DNA of 64,000 nt from UBA4732 sp002404095 (GTDB lineage: Bacteria > Planctomycetota > Planctomycetia > Gemmatales > Gemmataceae), in the NCBI GenBank assembly GCA_036783645.1, contig DAIPWT010000001.1:1-64000 (forward strand), read 5' to 3'. The translations under genes and the position numbers were made by a program. This document shows, piece after piece, positions 34,094 to 41,717 of the stretch. Positions within the stretch are counted from its first letter, which is position 1, and each line of letters opens with the position of its first letter. The notes beneath the pieces are model-generated. The model did not search any database and was not told where the DNA came from. It worked only from the letters and a program-made list of their open reading frames with translations.

Positions 34094-35464
34094 ATGAAGC
34101 CTTTGCGGATCGGCAATGGGTGTGGCTTCTGGGGCGACAACCTCGACGCCCCGCGTGAGTTGGCCGAAAAGGGCGCTCTGGATTATCTCACACTGGAGTA
34201 CTTGGCCGAACTCACCCTGTCGATCCTGGCGTTGCAACGGCAGCGTAACGCCGAAGCCGGCTACGCGACCGATTTCCTCGATGTGCTGCAAAGCCTCGTC
34301 CCCCTGCTCAAAGATCAACCGCATCTCAAAATCGTCACCAACGCCGGCGGTATGAACCCGGCCGGTTGCGGCGCTCGCGCTCGCGCGGTCCTGGACCAAG
34401 CGGGACTGAAAGACCGGAGCGTGGCCATCGTGGCCGGCGACGATCTGATGCCGCGTCTCGACGCACTCATGGCGGCGGGTTGTCTTTTCGCCAACCTCGA
34501 CACCGGCGAACCGCTGTCCGCCGTCCGTTCGCGCGTGGTCAGCGCCAACGCTTACCTCGGCGCCCGGCCGTTGGTTGATGGGCTGCGGCAGGGCGCATCC
34601 GTCATCGTCACGGGGCGCGTGGCCGACGCCTCGCTGACCTTGGCGCCGGCCGTGCATGAATTGGGCTGGAAGTGGGACGATTGGGACCGCCTCGCCTGTG
34701 GGACCGCGGCCGGGCATCTCATCGAATGCGGCGCCCAGGCCACGGGAGGTTTGTGGTGCAATTGGCGGGAAGCCGGCGATCTCGCCCATGTCGGATATCC
34801 GATAGCGCAGATCGAAACGGACGGTTCGTTCCTGCTCACGAAGCCGGCCGGCACGGGCGGCGCGGTCAACCGCGAAACCGTGTCCGAACAGCTTCTTTAC
34901 GAGGTCGGCGATCCGGCGGCGTATCTCACGCCGGACGTGGTCGCCGACTTTACCACCATTCAGTTGACTGAACGCGGCCGCGACGTGGTCCACCTCGCCA
35001 ACACTCACGGCAAGCCTGCCACGGATAGTTACAAGGTCTCGATTGCCTATCGCGACGGCTACGGCGCGAGCGGTACGCTGGTGATCGCTGGGCCGTCGGC
35101 CGTGGCGAAGGCACGGCGTTGCGGCGAGATCGTATTGGAGCGCCTGCGTCGCGCCGGCGCATCGCCCCAACACGCCCACGTCGAAGTATTGGGGGCCGGC
35201 GAGTGCGTTCCCGGAGCGGCGCTGGTCGATCCGCCGGAGGTGGTGTTGCGGGTCGCGGTGCGCGACGACCGCCGGGCCGTGGTCGAGCGTTTCACGAAGG
35301 AGTTGGCGCCGCTTGTAACGTCCGGGCCGCCTGGCGTGACGGGCTATACCACGGGTCGGCCGGTGGTGCGCGAGGTATTCGCCTACTGGCCGTCCTTGGT
35401 TCCTAAAGATGCGGTCGCTCCCGAAGTTCGAGTAATGTCTCGGTTTGCTTCAAAGGTCCCATAA
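34094..35464 (+). CDS. atuA: AtuA/DUF1446 family protein
   Basis: 456 residues of the DUF1446 family, named for AtuA of the Pseudomonas acyclic terpene (citronellol/geraniol) pathway. Typical stretches are NGCGFWGDN, TLEYLAELTL, TNAGGMNPAG, VTGRVADASLTLAP and GGAVNRETV. Many homologues are about 600 residues with a second AtuA-like domain at the C-terminus. Here that domain is a separate gene 80 bases downstream. The last nine codons and the stop (35462-35464) lie inside the left arm of a palindromic repeat. The ATG at 34094 starts the conserved region; an in-frame ATG at 34052 is less likely. The biochemical activity of the family is poorly defined. Confidence 0.85.
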   Translation: MKPLRIGNGCGFWGDNLDAPRELAEKGALDYLTLEYLAELTLSILALQRQRNAEAGYATDFLDVLQSLVPLLKDQPHLKIVTNAGGMNPAGCGARARAVLDQAGLKDRSVAIVAGDDLMPRLDALMAAGCLFANLDTGEPLSAVRSRVVSANAYLGARPLVDGLRQGASVIVTGRVADASLTLAPAVHELGWKWDDWDRLACGTAAGHLIECGAQATGGLWCNWREAGDLAHVGYPIAQIETDGSFLLTKPAGTGGAVNRETVSEQLLYEVGDPAAYLTPDVVADFTTIQLTERGRDVVHLANTHGKPATDSYKVSIAYRDGYGASGTLVIAGPSAVAKARRCGEIVLERLRRAGASPQHAHVEVLGAGECVPGAALVDPPEVVLRVAVRDDRRAVVERFTKELAPLVTSGPPGVTGYTTGRPVVREVFAYWPSLVPKDAVAPEVRVMSRFASKVP

Positions 35465-35522
35465 GTCCCATAGGTCCTATACGTCCTATAGGACTTATGG
35501 GACCTTTGAAGCAAACCGAGAC
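35437..35522. repeat. Palindromic repeat family C, copy 1, at the AtuA 3' end
   Basis: Perfect 32-base arms (35437-35468 and 35491-35522) around a 22-base loop made of taggtcctat/cgtcctata units. The left arm encodes the last residues and the TAA of AtuA. A related, less symmetric copy lies at 63896-63955. Confidence 0.92.
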
Positions 35523-35544
35523 GCCACGGACGTTTGTTTAATTA

Positions 35545-35940
35545 ATGGATAATGAAGAGGTTGTTCATCTTATGACAGCTGAACCCTTTCCCTTGGCCGA
35601 AATCGCCCACGGCCGCAGCGGTGACAAAGGCAATCACGCCAACATCGCCGTGTTGGCGTACACGCCGGCCGGGTTCGCGTGGTTGAAAGAACACCTGACG
35701 GCCGAAGTAGTGCGGCGCTATTTCGAGTCGCTGGAGCCGTCGCGCGTGGTGCGCTATGAGGCGGCCAATTTGCTCGGCCTGAACTTCGTGCTGTACGACG
35801 TACTGGCCGGCGGCGCCAGCCGGTCGCTGCGCACCGATACGCAAGGCAAAACCTTGGCGCTTGCCCTGTTGCGCATGTCGCTGCCGCGCCCGGAGAACTT
35901 CGCCGCCATGACGCGGCCGCAACCGGAGGTGGTCGCATGA
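35545..35940 (+). CDS. AtuA-like C-terminal (ferredoxin-fold) domain protein
   Basis: 131 residues corresponding to the C-terminal domain of long AtuA proteins. The hallmark AHGRSGDKGNHANIAV lies near residue 25, and the closing YDVLAGGASRSLRTDTQGK is typical. It follows AtuA directly and overlaps the enoyl-CoA hydratase start by four bases (ATGA), so it belongs to the same catabolic unit. The start is uncertain: ATG at 35545 has no clear ribosome site, while ATG at 35572 has GAGG 11 bases upstream. The separation from AtuA may be ancestral, or may have followed the arrival of the repeat between them. Confidence 0.82.
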   Translation: MDNEEVVHLMTAEPFPLAEIAHGRSGDKGNHANIAVLAYTPAGFAWLKEHLTAEVVRRYFESLEPSRVVRYEAANLLGLNFVLYDVLAGGASRSLRTDTQGKTLALALLRMSLPRPENFAAMTRPQPEVVA

Positions 35941-36728
35941 GCGCCGATCTGGTCCTCTACGAAGTACGGTCGCCGGCGGCGGTCCTCACGCTCAACCGGC
36001 CGGATCGGCGCAACGCGCTGAGCCGGGCGCTCATCGCCGCCCTGTCGGACTCTTTCGCCCGTGCCGTCGATGACGGCGCCGTCCGATGCGTCATTGTCAC
36101 CAGCGCGGGATCATCTTTCTGCGCCGGTATGGATTTGGCGGAGTTACAAGAATCTTTAACTCCGCAAAGAGAGGAAAGTCCCATCTGGGACGACGCGCTG
36201 CGTTTGGCGAACCTTTATGATCGCGTTTACACTTCCGCCAAGCCGACAATCGCCGCTATCAATGGCACGGCAGTGGCCGGCGGCGCGGGGTTGGTTTCGG
36301 TGTGCGATCTGGCCGTTTCTGTGCCAGAGGCCCGGTTCGGCTATCCGGAAGTGCGCCGCGGACTGGTGGCGGCAATGGTGATGCCGCACTTGCTGCGTCA
36401 CGTCGGCGAACGCACGGCCCGTTATCTGCTCCTGACCGGCGAGCTAATCGGCGCCGAGGAAGCTCAACGAGTCGGCTTCGTCAACGCCGTCGCGCCGGCC
36501 GACCGCTTGATGGAGACGGCCCTGCAATGGGCGCGGTCGCTGGCCGAGGGCGGGCCGGCCGCCCTGGCGCGCACCAAGGAGTTGTTGCATCGCTTTTCGC
36601 GTCAGAGTGGTTCGGTTGAAGAGACGGCCCAGGCAAGCGCCGCGCCGCGGCTGACCGACGAGTGTCGGCAGGGGCTGGAAGCATTTTTCGCCAAACGGCC
36701 GGCGCCGTGGGCGCCTGAAGGGACGTAA
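35937..36728 (+). CDS. Enoyl-CoA hydratase/isomerase (crotonase) family protein
   Basis: A 263-residue crotonase. The two oxyanion-hole segments are SSFCAGMDL and INGTAVAGGAGL, and the second acidic region reads YPEVRRGLVAAM. The RLTDECRQGLEAFFAKR C-terminus is like that of 3-methylglutaconyl-CoA hydratase-type enzymes. In the terpene/leucine degradation pathway the AtuA neighbours include such a hydratase (AtuE/LiuC), which supports a role in branched acyl-CoA breakdown. Its start overlaps the preceding gene by four bases. The acyl-CoA carboxylase and dehydrogenase partners are not in the window. A degraded copy of this gene's 3' end lies at 38849-38917. Confidence 0.9.
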   Translation: MSADLVLYEVRSPAAVLTLNRPDRRNALSRALIAALSDSFARAVDDGAVRCVIVTSAGSSFCAGMDLAELQESLTPQREESPIWDDALRLANLYDRVYTSAKPTIAAINGTAVAGGAGLVSVCDLAVSVPEARFGYPEVRRGLVAAMVMPHLLRHVGERTARYLLLTGELIGAEEAQRVGFVNAVAPADRLMETALQWARSLAEGGPAALARTKELLHRFSRQSGSVEETAQASAAPRLTDECRQGLEAFFAKRPAPWAPEGT

Positions 36729-36761
36729 TCGGGCGCGTCGAGCGTCCGCTATGTTCCAGTA

Positions 36762-36984
36762 AAACAAATGAAGACAAAATGGGAGCCGCCTATTGACAAA
36801 CCCATTGCGGCGCCTTATTCTCATCCCAACAGATCGACTTTCTTCTCTGACCATTGAACGCTTGGTAGTCGATCTGAAGTTCGCGGATCGGCTCGGATGG
36901 TTTCTCCGTCGGTGTCATTCTCTTATCCATCCGCGAAAGAATCTCAAAGTCGTTAACGTACCCGGTTGCGTCCGCCGTAGACGG
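36762..36984. repeat. Duplicated promoter-leader segment, copy 1 (upstream of DUF1559 gene)
   Basis: About 223 bases closely similar to 38567-38793. They fill most of the 304-base gap between the enoyl-CoA hydratase and the DUF1559 gene. Apart from the promoter described separately no gene was recognised; a 67-to-80-codon in-frame extension upstream of the DUF1559 start is not protein-like. Confidence 0.8.
36793..36821 (+). promoter_or_regulatory. Sigma-70-type promoter for the DUF1559 gene
   Basis: TTGACA at 36793-36798 is followed after exactly 17 bases by TATTCT at 36816-36821. The duplicated segment conserves the same arrangement (TTGACA 38598-38603, 17 bases, TACTCT 38621-38626) while much of its surroundings has drifted. 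The untranslated leader would be about 205 bases. Confidence 0.65.
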
Positions 36985-37032
36985 ATGTGCCGGTCGCGTC
37001 GTCATTCCCATCTCTTTTTCGGAGGGTCTCTC

Positions 37033-37984
37033 ATGGTTCTGGTCCGCTCGCGCCGGAGGGCCGGCTTCACGCTGATCGAGTTGTTGGTGGTGATCGCCAT
37101 CATCGCCATCCTCATCGGCCTGTTGCTGCCCGCCGTCCAGAAAGTCCGCGAAGCCGCCGCACGGATGTCGTGCTCCAACAACCTCAAACAGCTGGCCATC
37201 GCCACGCACTCCTACCACGACGCCAACAACAAGTTTCCCAGCAATGGGCCGACCGCCACCTACAACATGAGCGGAGCGAACTGGAGTTGGCTGGCGAGAA
37301 TCCTGCCCTACGTCGAGCAAGGCACCATCTACAACCAGCTAGGGATAGATAACGTCCCTTTCTAACAAATTGAACCAAAACGCGGCGGTACTCGCGGCGA
37401 TTGCCTTACCCGTCAAGACCTTCCTGTGTCCCTCCGACGCCGCGGCCAACGGCCAACCCCGAACCAACGCCGCCGACCTTGGGAGTACTCCTGTCGGCCA
37501 GACGAACTACAAAGGCGTCTGCGGCGACAACTGGGCCTGGGGCTCTTTCACCTATAACCCGACTGGCAACAGCAACGGCCTCGACGCAGGCGACGGCATC
37601 TTCTACCGCACCGACGGGGTGCCAGGCACCGGCGGCCACGGCCCCTTAACGATGGCCATCATCACCAATGGCGACGGACTCGCCAACACATTCATGATCG
37701 GCGAGGACATGCCCGCGCTGAATCGATGGTGTTCGTGGCCGTATAGCAACAACGCCGTCGGCACCTGCGCCATCCCGTTGGACAATGCGAAGCGGGCCGG
37801 CCAACCGGGCTTCGGCAACACCTCCGATTGGCCGGACATCTACTCCTTCCGCAGCAATCACACCAACGGCGCCAATTTCGGTATGGGCGACGGCCACGTG
37901 CAGTTCATTACCGACAGCATTGATCTGACCCTCTATCGCCAGTTATCGACTTATAATGGCGGCGAACCGGTATCGCCGCCGTGA
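37033..37984 (+). pseudogene. DUF1559 prepilin-like secreted protein, frameshifted
   Basis: A DUF1559 protein of the large planctomycete family. The N-terminus has a type IV prepilin-like signal (GFTLIELLVVIAIIAILIG) followed by LLLPAVQKVREAAARMSCSN, and the C-terminus has the NHTNGANFGMGDGHVQF motif (HxxxxxxxxxDG). The first frame stops at 37365 after DNVPF; the rest continues in the next frame (SNKLNQNAAVLAAIALPV onward). Adding one base in CCCTTT at 37356-37361 gives a full-length protein of about 317 residues. Both halves look conserved, so mutation is recent or an assembly error. GGAGGG is six bases before the ATG. Family members are thought to be pseudopilin-like surface or secretion components. 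Confidence 0.85.
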
Positions 37985-37995
37985 TCGGCGCTTCC

Positions 37996-38062
37996 GTTCC
38001 AGAAGGGCGGGGAGACCCCGCCCCTACGGTAGGGGCGAGGTCTCCTCGCCCCCTTCTGGAAC
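37996..38062. repeat. Inverted repeat after the DUF1559 gene
   Basis: gttccagaaggg (from 37996) pairs with cccttctggaac (to 38062), and the inner ggggag/ccccgcccctac arms pair with gtaggggcgagg. It lies between the DUF1559 stop and the lipoprotein start and could attenuate transcription into the latter. Confidence 0.8.
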
Positions 38063-38108
38063 AGATTCTTATTGTCTCAATCGTTTGTTTCCCAGGAGCA
38101 AGAATTCT

Positions 38109-38555
38109 ATGCGTCGGCTTCTCTGTTTCAGCCGCGGCGGCCTCCTCATGGCCTGCGCCGCCTTCCTCTTTGTCGGCTGCGGCAGCCCAGGCGTGAAGGT
38201 CGAAGGCCAGCTCGTCAAGGACGGCAAGCCTTTCGTTCCCCCGACGGGACAAATGCTTAGTCTTTCCTTCATCGGCAAGGACGCCGATGGCAAGGAGCAA
38301 TCCCTCGGCGCCGCGGTCAACAGCACCGACGGCTCTTTCGCGGTGACGGGACCAAAAGGGAGCGGCATTCCGCCGGGAACGTACAAGGTCAAACTCAGCG
38401 TTAGTACCGAGAGTTCAGACCCGGACAGCCTTAACAGGATAGAAACACTCAACTCGCAGTTCGCGCTGATCAACCAGAAGGACTGTGTGATTGAGGCCGG
38501 CGACGCAGGGAAGAAGATCACTATCGATGTCAGTAAAGGTACGGTAACCAAGTAA
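38109..38555 (+). CDS. Small planctomycete lipoprotein
   Basis: 148 residues. The signal segment ends in a lipobox (FLFVGCGS), so the mature protein should be lipid-anchored. The rest is a beta-rich domain (VKVEGQLVKDGKPFVPP, GSFAVTGPKGSGIPPGTYKV) resembling the transthyretin/carboxypeptidase-regulatory-like fold seen in many planctomycete lipoproteins that follow DUF1559 genes. AGGAGC precedes the ATG. It probably shares a transcript with DUF1559; the pairing is a recurring one in this phylum. A copy of its last about 50 bases lies at 38795-38849. Confidence 0.8.
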   Translation: MRRLLCFSRGGLLMACAAFLFVGCGSPGVKVEGQLVKDGKPFVPPTGQMLSLSFIGKDADGKEQSLGAAVNSTDGSFAVTGPKGSGIPPGTYKVKLSVSTESSDPDSLNRIETLNSQFALINQKDCVIEAGDAGKKITIDVSKGTVTK

Positions 38556-38566
38556 CGGCGCGCCCC

Positions 38567-38793
38567 AAACAAATGGAGTCAAAATGCGAGCGGCCTATTG
38601 ACAAGCCCGGCGCGGCGCCTTACTCTCAATCCAACAGATCGACTTTCTTCCGTAACGATTGAACGCTCGGTGGTCGATCTGAAGTTCGGGGATCGGCCTG
38701 GATGGTTGCTCTGTCGGGCTCGCTCTCTTATCTTCATCCGCGAAAGATCCTTAGATAGTCTTTAACGTACCCGGTTCCGTCCGCCGTTGACGG
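38567..38793. repeat. Duplicated promoter-leader segment, copy 2 (orphaned)
   Basis: Similar to 36762-36984 throughout, including a TTGACA-N17-TACTCT promoter at 38598-38626, but followed by no intact gene. Instead it runs into a copy of the lipoprotein tail. Together with the next feature this accounts for the 379-base gap between the lipoprotein and the split membrane-protein gene. Confidence 0.8.
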
Positions 38794-38794
38794 G

Positions 38795-38917
38795 CGGGGA
38801 AGAAAATTACTATCGATATCGCCAAAGGGACGGTAACCAAGTAATGGCGCGGCTGACCGACGAGTGTCGTCAGGGACTCGAAGCATTTTTCGCCTAACGG
38901 CTGGCCCCTGGGCGCCC
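38795..38917 (+). pseudogene. Fused remnants of lipoprotein and enoyl-CoA hydratase 3' ends
   Basis: 38795-38849 repeats the last codons and stop of the lipoprotein gene (KKITID, then GTVTK and stop). 38849-38917 repeats the 3' end of the enoyl-CoA hydratase (RLTDECRQGLEAFFA, then a stop where the original has Lys). Neither can be expressed as a gene. They record an older duplication of the 36.6-38.6 kb block with most of its interior deleted. Confidence 0.8.
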
Positions 38918-38934
38918 GTTCCCCCTGAAAAGTA

Positions 38935-40448
38935 TCAGGGCGTTCCCCCGGAATAGGCGAAACGGAGGTGCATCACATACAGCAAGGTAGGCCGCGGCGC
39001 CCCCTTCCGAGGCTGCCCCAGTCCGTCGCCGCAGCGCCGTTTCAGAAGGTTGACGCCAGCGCGGGCGGTGATCGGCAAAGACACCAACGTCCCAGGACCG
39101 ACTTCAACCGCCGCTTCCAGCTCCTGCCCGTTCTCCTCCGACGCCCACACACGACCCGTCAGCGCCTCCGGCAAGCTTGGGTCGGTCCCGCAATCGAACG
39201 ACAATGTCCCTTCTCCCGCGCGAGGGGCCCAGAACTCCACCGTCACCGCCTCCGAACCGAGCTTGGCGAACGCTTCGCCCGCGGCGTTCCGCTCCAGGCG
39301 CCTTGAAGACCCAACCTCCATCACGAAGGGCTTCCGTAGGTCCACCGCGAATAGGCCGCAAGGAAGAGCCTCTTGCGAAGGAGTGAACGGCGGCGCGCCG
39401 ACCATAAGGCCGACCGCGCCGTTAATGGGAGGTTCGGAATCGCGCCCCGCCCCACTCGTGGTAACTTTGAGTGGATAAAGAAGATATTGAATAAAATCAA
39501 AGTGAACAGGATTCACGTCGGCCTGGGGAATGAGAGGGTGTGCATCTGATACTTGGGTGGAAAATTCTTCTCGTCTCCGCAGTCCACAGAGTAAATCGGG
39601 TGCCATGCTTTCGCGGCCCCAGTCGAGGCGAGAAATCCCAGGAACCGCCGCCGCGAAAGCATGTCTGCCGCGCGAGGTAGACATGCTTTCGCGGCGGCCT
39701 TGCTGCTGTCTATGTTCAGAACAGGGCCGCGAAAGCATGGCACCCAACGTAAAAGTCACCCAAGTAAAAGACGCACACCCGGAATGAAATAGAGCGAGGG
39801 CGCGCCGAGCAGCTCAACGCGGTTCTGAAGGGAGCGGGCCGAGCTAAGCGGGGTCTTGGAATCCATTAAGCGCTGGTAGTAGGCCGCCATGAATTTGGCG
39901 TGACTCCAGGGGGCGGACGTCGATGCGACAAGGAGGGTCAGCCAGGCGGCGCCGAGGAGGACGCCGCCCCACGACGCCGGCCGCGCCGACGGGAGGAAAA
40001 CGGCCCGTCCGCTCGCGGCCATGGCGAACCGATTGGGCAACTTTCGGCGAAAGACGCCTAACCTCAACACATAGTGCAATCCGGCGGCCTGCGCGGCGAC
40101 GATCAGCGCGTAAGACCACTTGCACAATTTGAACTGATTCCAGGTTTGGCCGATAGCGTGAGTCCAGGGATCCCGGACGCACCAGTGATAATAGGCCGCC
40201 AAAGCGGTGAGAACCAGCAACGCCTGCAGGACCGGCCAGACCCGACGCGTCCGGAGTCTTCGGGCCACGCCGATGCCGAATAGGGCCGTACCCATCACCA
40301 CGGCGGCGAGCGACCACCAGTGCCTCGCGTTGTAGTCGCGTGCGCCGGTGGCGAAGGACCAGTAATCCAGACTCGACCAATCGAGGCGCCACCCCACCCC
40401 GTTGAGGCCCGCCATGAACAGGACGGCCGGGCCTTGACCCGCGCTCAC
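38935..40448 (-). pseudogene. Membrane protein gene split by a small mobile element
   Basis: The 5' part (40448 to 39756) encodes about 230 residues with five or so membrane helices (for example WWSLAAVVMGTALFGIGVA), ending LYFIP then element-derived GVRLLLG. The 3' part (about 39535 to 38935) begins QADVNPVHFDFIQYLLYPLK and runs about 195 residues to the stop at 38935. It is a soluble, beta-rich-looking domain. With the 245-bp element and one target copy removed, the junction reads ...YFIPQADVNP... in one frame. The product would be about 430 residues. No family recognised. The first codon is a GTG and the N-terminus starts without a leader, so the 5' end may also be truncated. Confidence 0.75.
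39536..39780. mobile_element. MITE-like palindromic insertion element
   Basis: 245 bases. Terminal inverted repeats of about 24 bases: left 39536-39559, right 39757-39780, identical except for about four positions. The flanks are 9-bp direct repeats ggaatgaga (39527-39535) and ggaatgaaa (39781-39789). Inside, a perfect 22-base pair (39598-39619 with 39724-39745) encloses another inverted pair (39648-39666 with 39679-39697); all four arms carry catgctttcgcggc or its complement. It encodes no transposase. It interrupts a membrane-protein gene, whose frame is restored by precise removal. Confidence 0.85.
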
Positions 40449-40469
40449 GGCGCCGTTCTAGTCTCTGCG

Positions 40470-41552
40470 TTACCAGTCGCTACCCAAAACATCCCTGCGA
40501 TCCGAACGGCCGCCGCGCGCCGCGACGACCGCCCCGTTTTTCTTCATGACCTGCCAGTGTACCACCTTTCCGTCGTACTCGGTCGCACATTGGTATCGGT
40601 TTCCCTCCAGTGTGCGGATCGTGAGGGTATTGTGGGCGTTCACCTTGTCCTCGCGCTTCGACTGCTCCGCGCCGTCCTCAAGCAGTCGGCCTACGTCCGA
40701 AGTCGAAACGACCTTCGTCTCCTTCGCGATGTTCTTCAGCATTTCGGCCTGTACCGCATAAGACCGAATTAGACGCGGGTAGAGCTTCTGTAGCACCTGG
40801 TGGTTGGGATACACGTCGGCCTCTTCGAGTTGGCCGTTGACCGCCAACACCACCCCCACGGCGTCGGGATCCTGGTCCACCAGCCCTGCCAGGGCGTCCG
40901 CGTACTCCTCCGAAATCGTCTGGACCGCGGGGGAATCCAGCATTTCGTTGAGGCTGGAGTTTTTGTTTGAGGAGCCGCAAAAGGTATAGGCGTTCGCCTT
41001 CTGCACGGCGACGCATCTCCAGACGCCCTCCTGGCTGCCGTCGATTTTCGCCTCTCCGCGGACGCTTTTCGGCGCCAGGGCGGCGTTGGCGACGAATCCG
41101 AATCCCTGGCCGCGCACGCCCGCCGTCCAGCGGTTGTGTTCGACGCAGAACGACCGAAGTGGCGTCCAGCCGCTCCGGGGCGGGACCACCATGCTGGCGA
41201 TGATGGTGCGGTCCTGCTTGCCGCCTTGCAAGCGCTCTCCCTCTTGCAGATAGAGGGGCCGGTCGCTCTGGTTGTCGATCCTTAGCTCCCCGACTTGCTC
41301 TTGCTCGTTCTCCGAGACCTTAACCAGACCCTTTGTAAGCCCTTCGTCCAGCGTGAGGAAGTCACGCCCGTCCTGTTCAGACGAATCGATGAGGAAGACC
41401 GTCAGGTTCTTGTGCGTGGAAGGCCCGGCGATGCGGCCCTCCATTCCCGCCAGGGTTACGCCGATCTGGGGCGGATCCTGTGCCTGCCGGCAACCGGCGA
41501 GAACCAGGATGGCCCATACGCCGGCGGCCGCCAACCTCCGCGTGCTGTTCAT
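40470..41552 (-). CDS. ARPP-1/DUF6569-like lipoprotein
   Basis: 360 residues. A signal segment ends in the lipobox LVLAGC, so it should be a lipoprotein. The main domain matches the ARPP-1 type: LTVFLIDSSEQDGRDFLTLD, then LYLQEGERLQGGKQDRTI, VVPPRSG and FCVEHNRW. The function of this domain is not established. The C-terminal 90 residues (AEMLKNIAKETKVV onward) are helical then beta-rich and not part of the core motif. The ATG at 41552 has GAGG six bases upstream, while the open frame starts earlier at 41732. It lies upstream of the split membrane-protein gene on the same strand, 21 bases apart. Confidence 0.75.
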   Translation of the reverse strand: MNSTRRLAAAGVWAILVLAGCRQAQDPPQIGVTLAGMEGRIAGPSTHKNLTVFLIDSSEQDGRDFLTLDEGLTKGLVKVSENEQEQVGELRIDNQSDRPLYLQEGERLQGGKQDRTIIASMVVPPRSGWTPLRSFCVEHNRWTAGVRGQGFGFVANAALAPKSVRGEAKIDGSQEGVWRCVAVQKANAYTFCGSSNKNSSLNEMLDSPAVQTISEEYADALAGLVDQDPDAVGVVLAVNGQLEEADVYPNHQVLQKLYPRLIRSYAVQAEMLKNIAKETKVVSTSDVGRLLEDGAEQSKREDKVNAHNTLTIRTLEGNRYQCATEYDGKVVHWQVMKKNGAVVAARGGRSDRRDVLGSDW

Positions 41553-41717
41553 GACACACCTCTGAGAAAGGGGAATGAGATGAGACCGATAAAGAACTGT
41601 AATGTGGATGCTACTCGCAAATTCCCGCGGGCGCCAGAAAAATCCGCTCTGCGATTCCCGGTTTAGGTTTCCAACCATCACGGAAAGCGAAGCGCTCCTG
41701 GCACCGAGGGAAGGTTC

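Noticed and set aside
34019..35179. 386-codon minus-strand frame
   Set aside because: Antisense to the AtuA gene; no domain.
35437..35522. CRISPR-like array made of gtcctata units
   Set aside because: Units are contiguous, palindromic and about 10 bases, with no spacers and no cas genes nearby.
39530..39787. Open frames of 76-85 codons inside the MITE
   Set aside because: They follow the palindromic arms and repeat the same peptide text in both strands; no transposase motif.
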